Notes under the pieces: generated by a model | What the model was told of the DNA's origin: nothing | The model's database searches: none | What the model saw: the letters and a program-made list of their open reading frames with translations, nothing else | From: Tetrastigma voinierianum | Taxonomy: Eukaryota > Streptophyta > Magnoliopsida > Vitales > Vitaceae | DNA length: 64,000 nt | Reading direction: 5' to 3' | Assembly: GCA_016808115.1 (NCBI GenBank) | Contig: JAEQBH010004127.1 | Span: 372,001-436,000 of the forward strand | Position numbers and translations under genes: made by a program | Shown here: in pieces, positions 21,308 to 32,854 of the stretch | Layout of the letters: each line of letters begins with the position of its first letter | How positions within the stretch are numbered: the first letter of the stretch is position 1

Positions 21308-24300
21308 TGTAATACCCTAAATTATACCCTAGTAGTCTATTACATGTTTAGGGTCTAATGTAAGTTAAAATTTCCATTTTTCGTAAATTAAGTGTAAAGT
21401 GGGAAAAATGTTAAAATGGTAAAATGTCACAGTAAGGACCCAAAGGTCATGATATGCTATTGTAAGAATTTAGATAAGTTGATTTTCAAATAGGATGAAG
21501 TAAAAAATGACCAAATGGCAAGGGTTAAGAATTTAGGCAAAACTTGAGATAAAGCCAAACATGGCCTTATGTGTTAAACATTTCCATTCGCTTATAGAGA
21601 CTTGTGGCTACTACGCTTTGGAGAAGAACCAAATTGGGCTCGCTTTTCTCTCCATCTTTTGAGTTCTATTTTATCAAGTAAAGGAAAGGAATCTGAAGCA
21701 GTTGAAGAAAAGGAAACTAGTCAAGTGTTCAAGAAGATCAAGGTACGGAACTTCGTATGCATTACTTGTTAGGAAATTAACCTAACTCCCTTGCTTATGC
21801 TCGTTGGGAAACCCTAACTTTCATTATATGTATTTTGTGTGAAACCTCGAGAAAATCCAATTTTCTCAAAAAGGGTAAAATCGTAATTTCGGTAAAAATC
21901 CAGAATTTTTCTAGATCTCGGATGACGAAATGGACTTTTCCGTTGAAATCGTCTCACGAAATTAAGCAACCACGTCGAATTTCGTTGGATTCCGAGGTCG
22001 TCAGGATTTCACGCCGAGGCGTTGCAAAGGCCGACGACACATTAGTGTGCGAGATGCCACATGGCTACCAAAAGGTGTGACACTTGGCATAAAAGAAATG
22101 GCTCACATTGAGCCACATGGGTGGCATGATCTCACTACCACAATGAGCCACTGGAGTGCATGATGTCATGTTATAAATAATGAAATAAAAGAAAAAGGCG
22201 AAGCGGAGAGCCACCATTCGCTCTGGCGGCGAGGAGGAATTTCCTCATTTTTACCTCATACATATAATGATTCAAAAGGAGGGAGAAAGGCAAAGAAAGG
22301 AGAAAATGGGGAGAAATGGAGAGTAAAAGAAAAGAGAAATGAGAAGCTTAAAGTTAAATGAAACGAATAAGAAAAAAGGAAAAAGAAAACGTAGGGAGAA
22401 GGAAAGGAAAATATCCAAAGAGCTTTCTAAACTTGATTTTGCAGAGAACCGACTCTCTCTAGGGACATCGCGATCCGACCAGCTGATCTCCTTCGCGACA
22501 AGAAGGAGAGTTGTTCTACTCGAGGACAACGCCAGACACTGGCGGGAGTTTTGACAACTCCATAAAGGTAGGGCTCTCATCCTACTTGTTTTACACTTTA
22601 TTTAAGTGTTTTGTGATGTTTGAGTTGATTGAGGCCGTGAGGGGCTGTTTGATCGGTCCCAAATCTTGGAACCGAAGTGTGGAAATTTTTGGGATATTTT
22701 TGGGTCATACCGGATCAGTTTAGGGACTGATTTGGCTATTTGTATCATAATTTATTCAATAAATTATGTTTTGGCATGTGAGACCCAGAGAATTTGCCTA
22801 CCAAGAGGAACCGATGGGAGGAAGAGTGGGCTGCCCGCGACCCACTTGTTTCCTGTTTCGGGGACTGCAAAAACAGTCACGCTAGGTATGAAATGGACCA
22901 TAATGTCCATGTGTCTTGGCATTTGAATTGTTGAAATGAATGGCTTGGTATGTGTGGAAATAGATAGGTTAAGACATGATTTAATGTGTTAATAACATGA
23001 CACAATTATATGGAATTAAATCAAGGTTTGTAAGCCATTGAGATGAAATATGATTTGCTCAAGTGAGCTAAATTGGGCGATGATTGATGTGTTAAATTAC
23101 ATGTGTGTAATTGTAGTTGATTGAAAATATGCATATTGACATATTGTATAAATGGTTTTGAAAATGGCATAATGCATTTTCATATGCACTGGGTAACCTA
23201 GAGTTAGGTGTGAGTGCATGACATGATTTTTGTAAAATGGATACTGCTGTGAAAGGATTTCACAGATGATATTCCGAAATCGGGTTGGGAGATGGGCCAA
23301 ATGCATCACTGGATGAGACCATGATCAAGCCGGAAGCTCACCAACCACCCACCGGAGGGTAGTCCCATATTTTTTACCGACATCGCTTAGTATATTTTCA
23401 AGAACAACAGTTTTGTTTTGAAAATGATTATTTTCTCATACATGGCTTAGGCAAGTGTGAGTGAGCTCAAAGGAGTAATTCAGGACATGGGATGACATGT
23501 AGACATTCAAGTAGATTACGTATTTACTTGAGCGTGTGTTTATTTTGGAGCATTTCATATGTACTGGGGTGGAGAGTAACTCCATTTAGTGGTGATTCCA
23601 CTACTGAGATACCACCGTCGAGGGATTATATTTTAGTACATGGAGCGCTGAGGAGACGCATTTAGAGGTTGATTTTTACAGTTTGCGCATGGCTTTGCCA
23701 TTTCTTTTTCGGATATAACATATAATAGAATTTTAGTTTTTAATATATGCTCAGATAAAAGTGTAATCAACTATTAAATTATCGAGATAATTGAACATAG
23801 TTGTGATAATCAAGCTTTGATGAGTATTGACTTATGAGCCCAAGAGGCATTTTTACTCATGCATGTGTCTCGTGATACGAGACAAATAGATTTTCCGCAA
23901 GTCGACGGTAGTCACCCACACCTCTGCCGGGCGTCAAGCATTTTCAAGGTTATTAAGTCGATTAGAGTTGTTTTGCTTTCGCTTGGTCTTGATTGCAAAT
24001 TTCGTGAAAAAGCAGGAAATCAGCCATTTCGAAAATTCGATGCTCTATGCCCAGGTGTGTGAGCGCCGCCTGCGCAGTCTCGCCTCAGCGCAGGAACCCA
24101 CGCCTGCGAACTCGAGGCCCGAATTTATGAACTTGTCCACCAGCAAGCAAGGCTTCATAGGCGACGCTCCGCCAGGCGTAGCATTGCTTCTCGCCAGCGT
24201 ACTACGCAAATATTGTTTTGTTTTCTCTCTTCCGTTAATTCTAGCAATCATCCATTGGATTAATGGAGGATCCTAATAAGTTAATGAAAGGGTTCGTGAT

Positions 24301-25249
24301 ATGCATGCTATATGAAAATGTTCTCGAACCTCGCCACGAGGCGGTTAAGTCACACATCAAGCTTTCGCCCCTTAATAAGCCTTCGTGAATGCACATAATT
24401 GTATGCCTACCTAAGACCGAATGCAGTAATGAATAGCACTCGATTAGTGCTACGACATCTCTACTGCTACGACACTCGCTAATGCGCGCACACGCCTCGA
24501 TTAGTGCTCTTCGACACTATATGTTCAATGCTATGGCACTCCCGCTAAGCACGGTCGCTATGCCATGGGCGTACATGTTCTCGCCAGGCTTCTCGGCATT
24601 AATCTATTCAAGATCGCATCACCTTCGTACCTATCAGGTCAGGTCCCCATTCATTATTCCTACCTATACATGCAAACATTTATATGATAAGAATTAACAA
24701 TGTGATATATGGAAATAATTATACGAAATCACAAGTAATCGGGCTCGTCATTGTAATTCACGTACCCTCTCTTTACAATATTTCTGCCTGTGACCCTATG
24801 GAGATATGAAATTATGATATGAATTGTTGAATATTTATAATTAGAATCGAGGACCGTTATGGTCATATATATTATCTATTTTCCCACTAAGCTATAAGCT
24901 TAGCATGGGTGTTTTATCCGTGTAGGTACTGAAGAGGACATCCGAGGCATTCCGCTTTCGCCAGGGCCAACACAGCAATAGGAGTCCACCATATGTCGGG
25001 TCTTCGACTGCTTTCAGAATGTAAAATGTAAAATTTTGTAATAATGGAACTTGTGTAAGTACAAGTAAATGGGACTCAGGAATATATGTATAGGACATTT
25101 TAAACACCACTACGGTGGTAGTTCTATAAGTTTATGTAATTATGAAAATATGATTGAAATGGGACCACCAATGTCAGAAAATTAGGTAAAGAAGTCTCAG
25201 CCTCAGGTGGCGCCCATTGGCCCGCCTAGGCGGTGGGATGGGCGCATAG
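21308..25249 (+). mobile_element. 5' LTR of chromovirus E2, interrupted by F1
   Basis: Starts TGTAATACCCTAAATTATAC at 21308 and aligns with the E2 3' LTR (from 35902) through TTAGGAAATTAACCTAACTCCC. It is then interrupted at 21838 by solo LTR F1 and resumes after 23945 at GAGTTGTTTTGCTTT. Later blocks are the palindrome cluster (24055-24205), ACCTCGCCACGAGGCGGT (24329), the short-hairpin block (24430-24600) and CCACTAAGCTATAAGCTTAG (24882). It ends shortly before the primer-binding site at 25254. Without F1 it is about 1.83 kb. Confidence 0.8.
21838..23940 (+). mobile_element. Solo LTR F1 (2103 bp) nested in E2 5' LTR
   Basis: Begins TGTGAAACCTCGAGAAAATCC and ends GGGCGTCAAGCA. The flanks TTTTG (21833-21837) and TTTTC (23941-23945) form a 4-of-5 match target duplication, and E2 LTR sequence continues on either side. 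It resembles the F2 LTR, sharing TAGATCTNGGATGACGAAATGG, the GTCTCACGAAAT block, a purine-rich stretch (22270-22430) and GTGAGTGCATG. No internal coding region is present. Confidence 0.8.
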
Positions 25250-25253
25250 CTAA

Positions 25254-25265
25254 GGGTATCGCAGC
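25254..25265 (+). promoter_or_regulatory. E2 primer-binding site
   Basis: GGGTATCGCAGC matches TGGTATCAGAGC, the initiator-tRNA-Met site used by many plant Ty3/gypsy elements, at 9 of 12 positions. It sits directly after the 5' LTR. Confidence 0.6.
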
Positions 25266-25309
25266 CTAGGTTTGTGGCGCTGGAAAACTATTAGGTTAAA
25301 ATGTACCTA

Positions 25310-26520
25310 TATAAGACAGGTTTGCCTAATGCATGTCCTTGTTTCTCAGGTATCGGGACCAGAATGGACCAATCCTGTGAAGCCGTAGAGGAAACAAATT
25401 GAAGCGCAACCTTATGGATCTTGATCCATTAGTCTTTGGTTTGTCTGGGCCTGGGCTAGAGCGAACATGTTTCAACCGGCTGCAAATTTCTTTTTTTTTT
25501 TTAGATATATAAGGGTCTTAGATCGACTCACGCCCTCGAGTCTTCACTGATTCGTAAGAAAGCAATGGAGTAGAAGAATTCCATGGTACAAGGCTTAGAA
25601 GAGCTTTACACGCCGAGTTTTGACTCGAGATATTGAAAAGGCTCGACGGCGAAATGTCCCCCTCGAACATATGGCTAAATGTAAGGGTCTCACTGTCAGT
25701 AAGTGCAACTTATGATCGTGGAAGCTAGTCCTAAGAAACTGCTAAGCCTTAACCAATTTCATTGACTTTTCATTCAAGAGTTTCTACAAAGTATGACACT
25801 CGACTTAATTATAAAGAGACTAAGAGTAAAGTAATTCTCGAATGTGAAATGTGGAGTCCTCGATGTCGGGCAAGAGTATGAGAAAGAATTTAGCCTCCTT
25901 AGTAAGTATGCACCAGAACTAGTCCTTACTAAAACTTTCCAATGTAGATAGTTTGAGGATGGCCTAAAGGAGTCTATAAAAAGGTACCTCACGACTGTTA
26001 CATCGTTGCAAGTAGTGAGTTTTTATCAGCTGGTGCAAGCGGCTATGAAAATTGAGAAATCTGAAATGATGAATCAGGAAAGAAATCAAGAGAGAAGGTT
26101 CTCTAGAGGTGGTTCATCTTCCGATAAAAGGACTAGAGTCCTGGGCGGATCAGGACACGGTTTAGCCACAAGAGGTATGCAGACAAGGTCCTACTATGAC
26201 ACAAGGTTCCAAGAGAGGCATTTCAACCCTCGACAAGACGAAAGACCCAATGCCCGTGACCGCCACAAAAACTCACATGGTACTCGCAAACGAGTAACCC
26301 GGCTGCTCTGCATGTGTGGAGCACGCACTACCTTATAAATAACCATCCGCGAGGATCCGGGAGTTCAAATCCCATGAAAGAGCCGAGGAGGATCGAACGT
26401 ACTCCACTCGACCCGTGATGTGGCGTAGAGGCGAGGTAGTTCAAGACAACAAGGAAGAGGTATCGCTCGAGATAGTAAATCGCCTCTACCACCGCAACCC
26501 CAAATGAGCTTATGCTACGA
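25310..26520 (+). pseudogene. E2 gag, broken
   Basis: The homologue of E1 gag on the opposite strand. The N-terminal part (25350-25990) is full of frameshifts but traces such as TYD-WKLV can be followed. The C-terminal part is open at 26006-26338 (FYQLVQAAMKIEKSEMMNQE, then FSRGGSSSDKR). The zinc-knuckle area (26300-26390) survives only as LHVWSTHYLINNHPRGSGSS, with its cysteines lost. A basic tail follows. Confidence 0.75.
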
Positions 26521-26539
26521 GCCAGGATCGGGATTTGAC

Positions 26540-26890
26540 TGTGTTATCATGTAATTTCACTCTTTATGACAATGAAATGCATAAGCTTAGTAGATCCAGG
26601 CTCAACATTTTTATATGCATCGGGAATAATTGAGTGATAAATTGCCATCAATAGAACCTTTAGCATATGACATGCTTGTTACCAGTCCTCTTGGGCATAG
26701 TGTTAGAGCCGATCGAGTGTATAAAAACTGTCCTTTAATGGTCCATGATAGAGAGTTTTCTATTGATTTGATTCCTTTGCCTTTTCATGAGTTTGATTTG
26801 ATTTTGGGAATAGATTGGTTATCCAAACATCAGGCTATAGTTGATTGTGATAAGAAAACAATACTACTTAAATGTTCACACCGCTATAAG
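26540..26890 (+). pseudogene. E2 aspartic protease
   Basis: The active-site stretch at about 26585-26625 reads VDPGSTFLYAS in a different frame from its continuation, so Asp and Gly-Ser-Thr are present but shifted, with Pro where E1 has Ser. The next 87 codons (26630-26890) are clean: MSDKLPSIEPLAYD, PLPFHEFDLILGIDWLSKHQ, VDCDKKTILLKC. The ILGIDWL block is the family's conserved C-terminal part. Confidence 0.8.
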
Positions 26891-26959
26891 TAATCGCATA
26901 CGGTATTTCGACCGACTCAAATAATAAATGTAATCTCCGCTACGCAAGCTCAACGCCTT

Positions 26960-28245
26960 TAGAAACATTCAGGAGCCTTTTCGCTTGGGTGCTTGACTCA
27001 AGAGAGACAGTAAATCTAGAAGATATTCCGGTAATAAAAGAATTCCCTGATGTGTTTCCTGAGGAATTACCGGGTTTGCCACCCAAAAGAGAAGTAGATT
27101 TGTCTATTGAAGTTGTACGAGGGACGACTCCTATTTCTAGGGCACCCTACCGTATGGATCCAACAGAACTAAAAGAGTTTAAGACTCAACTACGTGAGCC
27201 GCTGATTGTGCATCTGGTCCGACCTAGTTGTTTCGCTCAAAAATGGTTTTGTTTGTAAAAAAGAAAGATGGCACTTTACGGATGTGCATTGATTATCGAC
27301 AAATAAATAAGGTAACAATGAAGAATAAATATCCTTTGCCGAGAATTGAAGATCTTTTCAACCAAATGAAAAGTGCGTCTTTTCTAAGATGTGACTTGGC
27401 GATCGGGATATTATCAACTTCGAAAGTGAAAGATGTCATGTCCCGAAATAGCCTTAGAACCCGAGCATAGTCATTATGAGCTTTTAGTAATGCCATTTGG
27501 GCTGACTAATGCACCTACGCATTCATGGACTTGATGAACATTCCACCCTTTATTTGGATCAGCTTTGTAGTGGTATTCATAGATGATATTCTCGTATTTT
27601 CCTAAGGATGCAAAACAAATACGAGCAAACATTCAGATAGTATCAAGTAGATCTCGAGAGAGAAAAAGTTGTTTGCAAAGTTAAGTAAATGTGATTGGGT
27701 CAATATGTCATTCCAGCCATATCAGGTCTATGAGGGTACAGGAGTGGACCCTACGAAAAATCAAGCAATCAGGAGGTTGGAAACCACCCTCTTAAAATGT
27801 TGTGAGGGCAGAAGTTTCTCGGGTCTGAATGGTATTACCGACTTCGCTCAGAATGGATTCTCCACATAGCCTCTCCACTTACTAAGTTACTCCGGAAAGG
27901 GGTGAAGTTTGAATGGGATGACAAGTATCACCAAGTTTGAATCGTTAAGAAAACATCGGTCAAGCACTAGTGTTTACTCAACCTAATTCCGTAGAGAATA
28001 TGCTTTGTATAAGGATGCTTCGAGAAATACGTATTGATGCAAGATGGAAAATTATGCAGGCGCTCCTAAATAGATGAAACCACATGAGTAAAAGTATCCC
28101 ACATCTGATCTGGAGTTAGTAGTGGTAGTGTTCGCTTTGAAAATATGGCGATATTATTTATACGGTGAAAATTATAGAATATTTATAGATCATAAGAGTC
28201 TTAAGTATCTGTTAACCCTAAGAACTGAACTCAGGTAACGTCAAG
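26960..28245 (+). pseudogene. E2 reverse transcriptase and first part of RNase H
   Basis: Blocks in order: EFPDVFPEELPGLPPKREVD and PISRAPYRMDPTELKEFK (26989-27200), LFVKKKDGTLRMCIDYRQIN and KYPLPRIEDLF (27245-27370), MPFGLTNAPT (27490), the palm motif FIDDILVFS (27570-27600), VDPTKNQAI (27750), FEWDD (27910) and LELVVVVFALKIWRYYLYGE followed by FIDHKSLKYL (28100-28215). Clean and indel-rich stretches alternate. The frame is stopped by insertion of element D at 28246 and resumes after 34177. Confidence 0.88.
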
Positions 28246-29551
28246 TGATTACTACCCAAATGAAGGCTATTTACACCCTTATTAATACAAGTTTTGAGCA
28301 CTTTTGTGTAGCAATCGCCTAATTAACTAATTGGTATGTTAAGGACCTAGCAAGACTACTAATCAAATTTTCGGGGCAAGTTTTATGTTTTCAGAGGCTT
28401 TTTATACCATAGATAGGATTCAACTCAACCATGGAGAATCCAAGTTCAACTCATAGTTGCAAATCAAAACAAAGAGTTGAGTTAACACAGCACTCAAGAA
28501 CCACATCGCAGGGCCCCAAGGTTGCGAAATTTCAACCTCGCAAAATGCCTTTCCGCCACCGCTCACCTTTCCCGCTTTTGAATTTTCGACTCTCGTCACT
28601 TTTGGTTTTCTTCAAATTTCATCCCTCAGCTGTAATAAGGCTTGCTCGAGGTTTGGTAATTTGCATCAAAATAGTTTATAAAAGCATCTCTGCATGACAC
28701 TCGTAAAAAATCTCTTTTTCATTAATAAATCTTGGGCGGAAGCTTCAAACTTCTCCTTCGTCTTCATATTTTTCTCTCTTTTCCTCACTTTCTCTCACTT
28801 TCTCACTAGCCAAACACCCCCCGAGGATGACAACTCGAAGGATGTGTGGCTAGAAACCTTTCTTCCTTGGAATGGTATAATACGCTAGACGCAGGATCCT
28901 ACAATCAAGGTTTTCATGGTTCCCACGTAGGTACTCACCGGCGCTTGTGTTTCCCTTTGAACTCTAGGTTTAGATCCCTGGGATTCACCTTGAACGACCA
29001 GATTCGTAATCTTTAAATTTTAGTGGATGCTTATTAAGATCCAACAGAGATTCATTAGTGACCTCATTAATCATCAGAAGTGCGAGTCAAGAGAATTGTT
29101 TTTCATCAAAATGAGACCACCGATGCTCGTTGAATACCATTTTTCAAAGAGGTTATTATGGTTAGGTTTTATAGCTAAAATGAAGATCCTGGGCTCGAGA
29201 GATGACTATAGGTCATCCTCCCACGCGAGGAAACGGCCTCAAGAAACCTCGCCTGTCTTCTAGAACTAAGCCCAAAGGACCTAACACTTCTAGGAATTCT
29301 ATTTTACATTTTAACTTGTTTTATTTTCAAGTTTGAACCATCACAACCCACTGTTTTTACTAAAAATCCTGAATCCAAACTAAATTCACCATTTTGAACC
29401 TCACTGCAAGTCATATGTGCGAAGAAAACCCATCCCTGTGTTCGACCCTAGAGCCACTTTTTATCGCAAAAGAGCTAAGGCAGGCAATGTGAGGAAATAG
29501 GTTATAAATTTTGTTGATTCCGAGATACCTACTAGCACACGACCAAACATG
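28246..29551 (+). repeat. 5' LTR of element D
   Basis: Aligns with 32855-34177 across blocks such as CACCCTTATTAATACAA, TTATACCATAGATAGG, TTTTTCATTAATAAA, CACTTTCTCACTAGCCAAAC and GTCATATGTGCGAAGAAAAC. Many differences are one- or two-base indels. The end is placed at GATACCTACTAGCACACGACC, just before a poor match to a GGCGCCGTT-type primer site; the precise end is uncertain by about 25 bp. Confidence 0.8.
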
Positions 29552-29840
29552 CCGCTGGCCGGATGTTCCTGGCGTGCATGACAACATACCGAACACTCGT
29601 GATCCTCATCACAAGTTCCGTGAATTTTCCTTTATCTACTGTATTTTACGCTTAGTTTTTTTTTTTTTCATCTCACCTAAAAACTAAAACCTTTAGGCAG
29701 GACTCCGTTCCTCGTTGTTCGTGTGTTTGCCTTTGTTTGGCAGGGTGCAAAGTTACAAAAGGTTTGAAACTCCAAAAGTGTGCTAGTCAAAGTCACTTCC
29801 ATAGAAACCAGACTGACTCGAACTTGAATATAGAAACCCA
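29552..29840 (+). other. Element D leader
   Basis: Untranslated leader between the LTR and the first gag-like frame. It holds a T tract (29656-29668). A degenerate primer-binding region around 29555-29575 (CCGCTGGCCGGATGTTCC) cannot be assigned to a tRNA. Confidence 0.35.
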
Positions 29841-30790
29841 ATGGAACATCTAGGAGAGCAACACAACCAAGATCTATGCAAGAGAGACCCTAATGCATAT
29901 AGGTCCATGAGGGATTACAGACACCCTCCAACTAATGCACCATATGGCAGTATTTACAACCCTAGTTGGGGGAACCACCCAAGACCTCCACAATATGCAC
30001 CTCTTGCTCCTCCATATTATGCTTCAACACCTCAGCCCCCACAACCACCATAGTTAACCTCTTCAGTTGAGCAAGCAATACTGAGCTTGATCAAATTGGT
30101 GGGTACTTTTATAGCGGAGTAGAAAGTGGTGAATGTCCAAACAAATCAAAAAATTGACATAGTGGAGAGCTCTCTGAACCAAAAACTAGATGGGCTTCAG
30201 AGTGAAATTGATCATAAAATCTACAACCCGCCCATTTCAAGGCTCACCAATCAGCGTATCGTTCACTACTATTAAGAATCCAGAGAAGTGTGCCCGAAAG
30301 TGACACCATGGTGGAGGCTAAAAGGTCAACAAAAGAGCTACAAGAAGGGTCGATAGAGAATTTCACAATATTTCAAGGTTATCCGAATCCTCGCACATCA
30401 TACGCTTTGTCCATCAAGAAAGGGAAGATGAAGCAATCTCCCCATTGCTGACTAAGGAGGGCAGTGGAAAGGAAGTAGGAAGAGCCCCAAAGCCCACCGC
30501 CCAAGCCACCAACAATTTCCCATTGCCTGGTCCCGACCTAGTGCACATCCCGCCTTACACTGTGAGCACATCTAACACCGAAACACTCAGCTGCTAAGGC
30601 TATCCCATTCGTGACCGCTTCAGGTAATACTTTAGGAAGTTAGTGGCCTCGTTCAAACTTCGCCACTACATCATGTGACATTGGCAAATGTCATATTGCA
30701 TGGCACAACGATGGCCGATAATTTAAAACCATCTTGGTTCAGATTCGGGAGCACTCTGGATCTCGCAATTACACTAGCTCCACTAGTTCC
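29841..30790 (+). pseudogene. Gag-like remnant of element D
   Basis: The frame at 29841-30053 contains SMRDYRHPPTNAPYGSIYNP followed by SWGNHPRPPQYAP, the Pro/Tyr/Asn-rich zone typical of gag-like proteins of Athila/Tat-type plant elements. After a stop at 30051 the next block reads VEQAILSLIKLVGTF, then QTNQKIDIVESSLNQKLDGL and EIDHKI (30065-30215), a likely coiled coil, and SRLTNQ. Later traces (FATTSC at 30658) are broken. No zinc knuckle or enzyme domain is seen. It would be a structural particle protein if whole. Confidence 0.65.
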
Positions 30791-31142
30791 AGCAGCCTAA
30801 AGGCTTGAGAAATCGGTCTGGGATTCACCCCTCACTCCTTGCTTTAATTTTTTTGGTTTTATTTTATTTTATTTTGATTTATTTAGTTTTTCTCTTAGAT
30901 TTCCTCAATTTTAATTTACTCCTTAAGTTTTTAGCCTATTTTTCATTTTCAAGATTTTTCTTTAATTTTTCTTGGCTTATTTTTTACAGGTTCGTGCTTA
31001 AATTATGCAGCAGGGGAGTTCCAGAGTAAATTTCGCAACCCTCGTACGGAAGGAAGAAGACAAAAATGCAACACTGTAGCAGGAACAATGTTGGTAAAAA
31101 AAAAACTTTTCTTTTATTTATATAGTAGTAGAGAAAGAGGCA

Positions 31143-31151
31143 GTATATATA

Positions 31152-31224
<73 letters not shown>
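31143..31224. repeat. (TA)n microsatellite in element D
   Basis: An almost uninterrupted TA dinucleotide tract of about 80 bp, followed by A-rich runs (31253-31262 and 31275-31290). Its length should be treated as approximate. Confidence 0.95.
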
Positions 31225-31229
<5 letters not shown>

Positions 31230-31289
31230 TATATTTAAAAATATTTTTGTCTCAAAAAAAAAATTTGTTTTTCCAAAAAAATAAAAAAG

Positions 31290-31450
31290 AAATTCACAAC
31301 CCTGCAAGGTTGTGAAATTTTCGCAGCTCCCTCCATTTTTGCAGTCTGATTTTGTTTTGGTCATAACTTTTTCATTTGAACTTCGTTTTAGGTAATTTTG
31401 GTATCGTTGGAAAGATTAGAGAGTGTAAAATCTAATTATATCTAGAAAGA
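31290..31450 (-). repeat. Inverted fragment of the ~188-bp unit with palindrome, in element D
   Basis: The reverse complement reads GATTTTACACTCTCTAATC, then CTTTCCAACGATACC, AACGAAGTTCAAATGAAAAAG and TTATGACC. This is the same block order as the G LTR at 48670-48741 (GATTCTACACTTCAAGAGC, CTTTCCAACGGTACC, GGAGTTCGTATGACAAAG, TTATGACC). Next to it is the inverted pair CACAACC...GGTTGTG (31295-31314). It lies outside the D LTRs, opposite in orientation to D. Confidence 0.75.
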
Positions 31451-32854
31451 ACACTTTTGAAATTTTTATAAAGGCGAAATTTTCAAAATGCTCCAACTGG
31501 TCACCTTTTTCCTCTATTTTCTTCTTCCAACTTGTTCATTTGAAGCCCAAATGGAGTGAATAAGGTCTCGGTGGAAATATTGTGAAGTCTCCTATCCAAC
31601 AGCGGGTACATTCTTTATTGTTGAGGTAGTATCACTCCTCCCCAAATTTCCACTCCATAGCCACATTCGAGGACAATGTTGAATTTGGTTGGGGAGAGTT
31701 AAGGAAGGAAGTGTCGATTTGAGTGTTTTGAGTGTCTTTTGTTTAGTCAATGACTTGCTAGTTAGTTTATTTTTTTTACAATATAATTCATGTTTTTTTT
31801 TAGTTCCTAGTTCATGCCAGCCTCGATTTTAAAACTTTTTTAATGCCCAAATTTGCAAAGATGAGAAATTGAAATTTTGTTCCAATGATTGTTGATGTTA
31901 GAATGATATTATGCTTAGTTGAGTTGACAACCTATTGAAATTCTTAGTGTATTCAACCTTTTTTCTTCCACTTTGAACTAACCACACACTATGCACATTA
32001 GATTTCATCAATAGGTTTAAACCTGCTCGCTCCTAAACTTGCAATAAATTTCACCTAGTAATTTTGACTACCTTTAATAGGTTAGGACCCCCCCTGAATA
32101 AAAAGACCAATGAGTCTTTCAAAAAAAAAAAATAGAAAAAAGAAAATCATGGACGCTTTGTCTTGAAACCCAGCAGGTCCAGGTGCGGCGGCTTAAAGTC
32201 TTTAAAGCCTGGCACCCTAAGCCAACTGGTCGGGAGCCACCGACTTTGTGCCTCAAGCATGGGTGAAACAGGTAGAGTTTAGAAAATCAGAGGTGTTAGA
32301 GCTCTCAGCTCATTAAACTCCCGGCTTAAAACTCAAGAGTTAGTGGTTGAAAGATCTTTATGACTTGATGCCCTAAGCCTTAATTGGTTGGGAGTCATCG
32401 GTGGACCCTCGTTACATGGACATTTGTGAGTTAGATACCCTCAGCATTGTACCCCTGCAACATAAAAAGGGAGTTGTGGAATAAAAGTGAGTCCTGATCT
32501 ATTGAGGTTGGTTAGTCTGCTAGGTTTAGACAAGAGCTAGGTTGGGGGGGAGAACAGTTTGACAGTTTATTTTTGAAACCTAATCAAATCAAACACTTAG
32601 GTTTTTGTGGAAGGTGTCAGGTTGGTTATTTAGGAGTTGACACTGTTTTGATACTTGATTTTGCATAGCACATACTCTTCCTAAGATGGTCATTGGACAG
32701 GGTTTTGATAACTTGCGCTGTAGGTTGGGTTTTATCACTTCATTAATTTTGAAAACCGTTTTTGTGTAGTTATATTTATATAGTTCATCTTGCCTTTATT
32801 TGTTTTCTTCTTCTTTCATTGCTAAGGGACTAGCAATGTGTCGGTTGGGAGGTG

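Larger units (their letters stand above)
30791..32854 (+). other. Element D 3' non-coding interior
   Basis: A long non-coding stretch with a T-rich zone (30840-31000), the (TA)n tract, an inverted ~188-bp-unit fragment (31290-31450), GAGGACAATGTTGAATTTGG (31670), and two copies of a CCCTAAGCC...TGGT-GGGAG motif (32209 and 32369). It ends with the polypurine tract GTTGGGAGGTG before the LTR at 32855. The T-rich frame at 30805-31029 is not a gene. Confidence 0.5.

Noticed and set aside
22270..22580. Minus-strand 102-codon Phe/Leu/Ser-rich frame
   Set aside because: It is the complement of the purine-rich tract in solo LTR F1.
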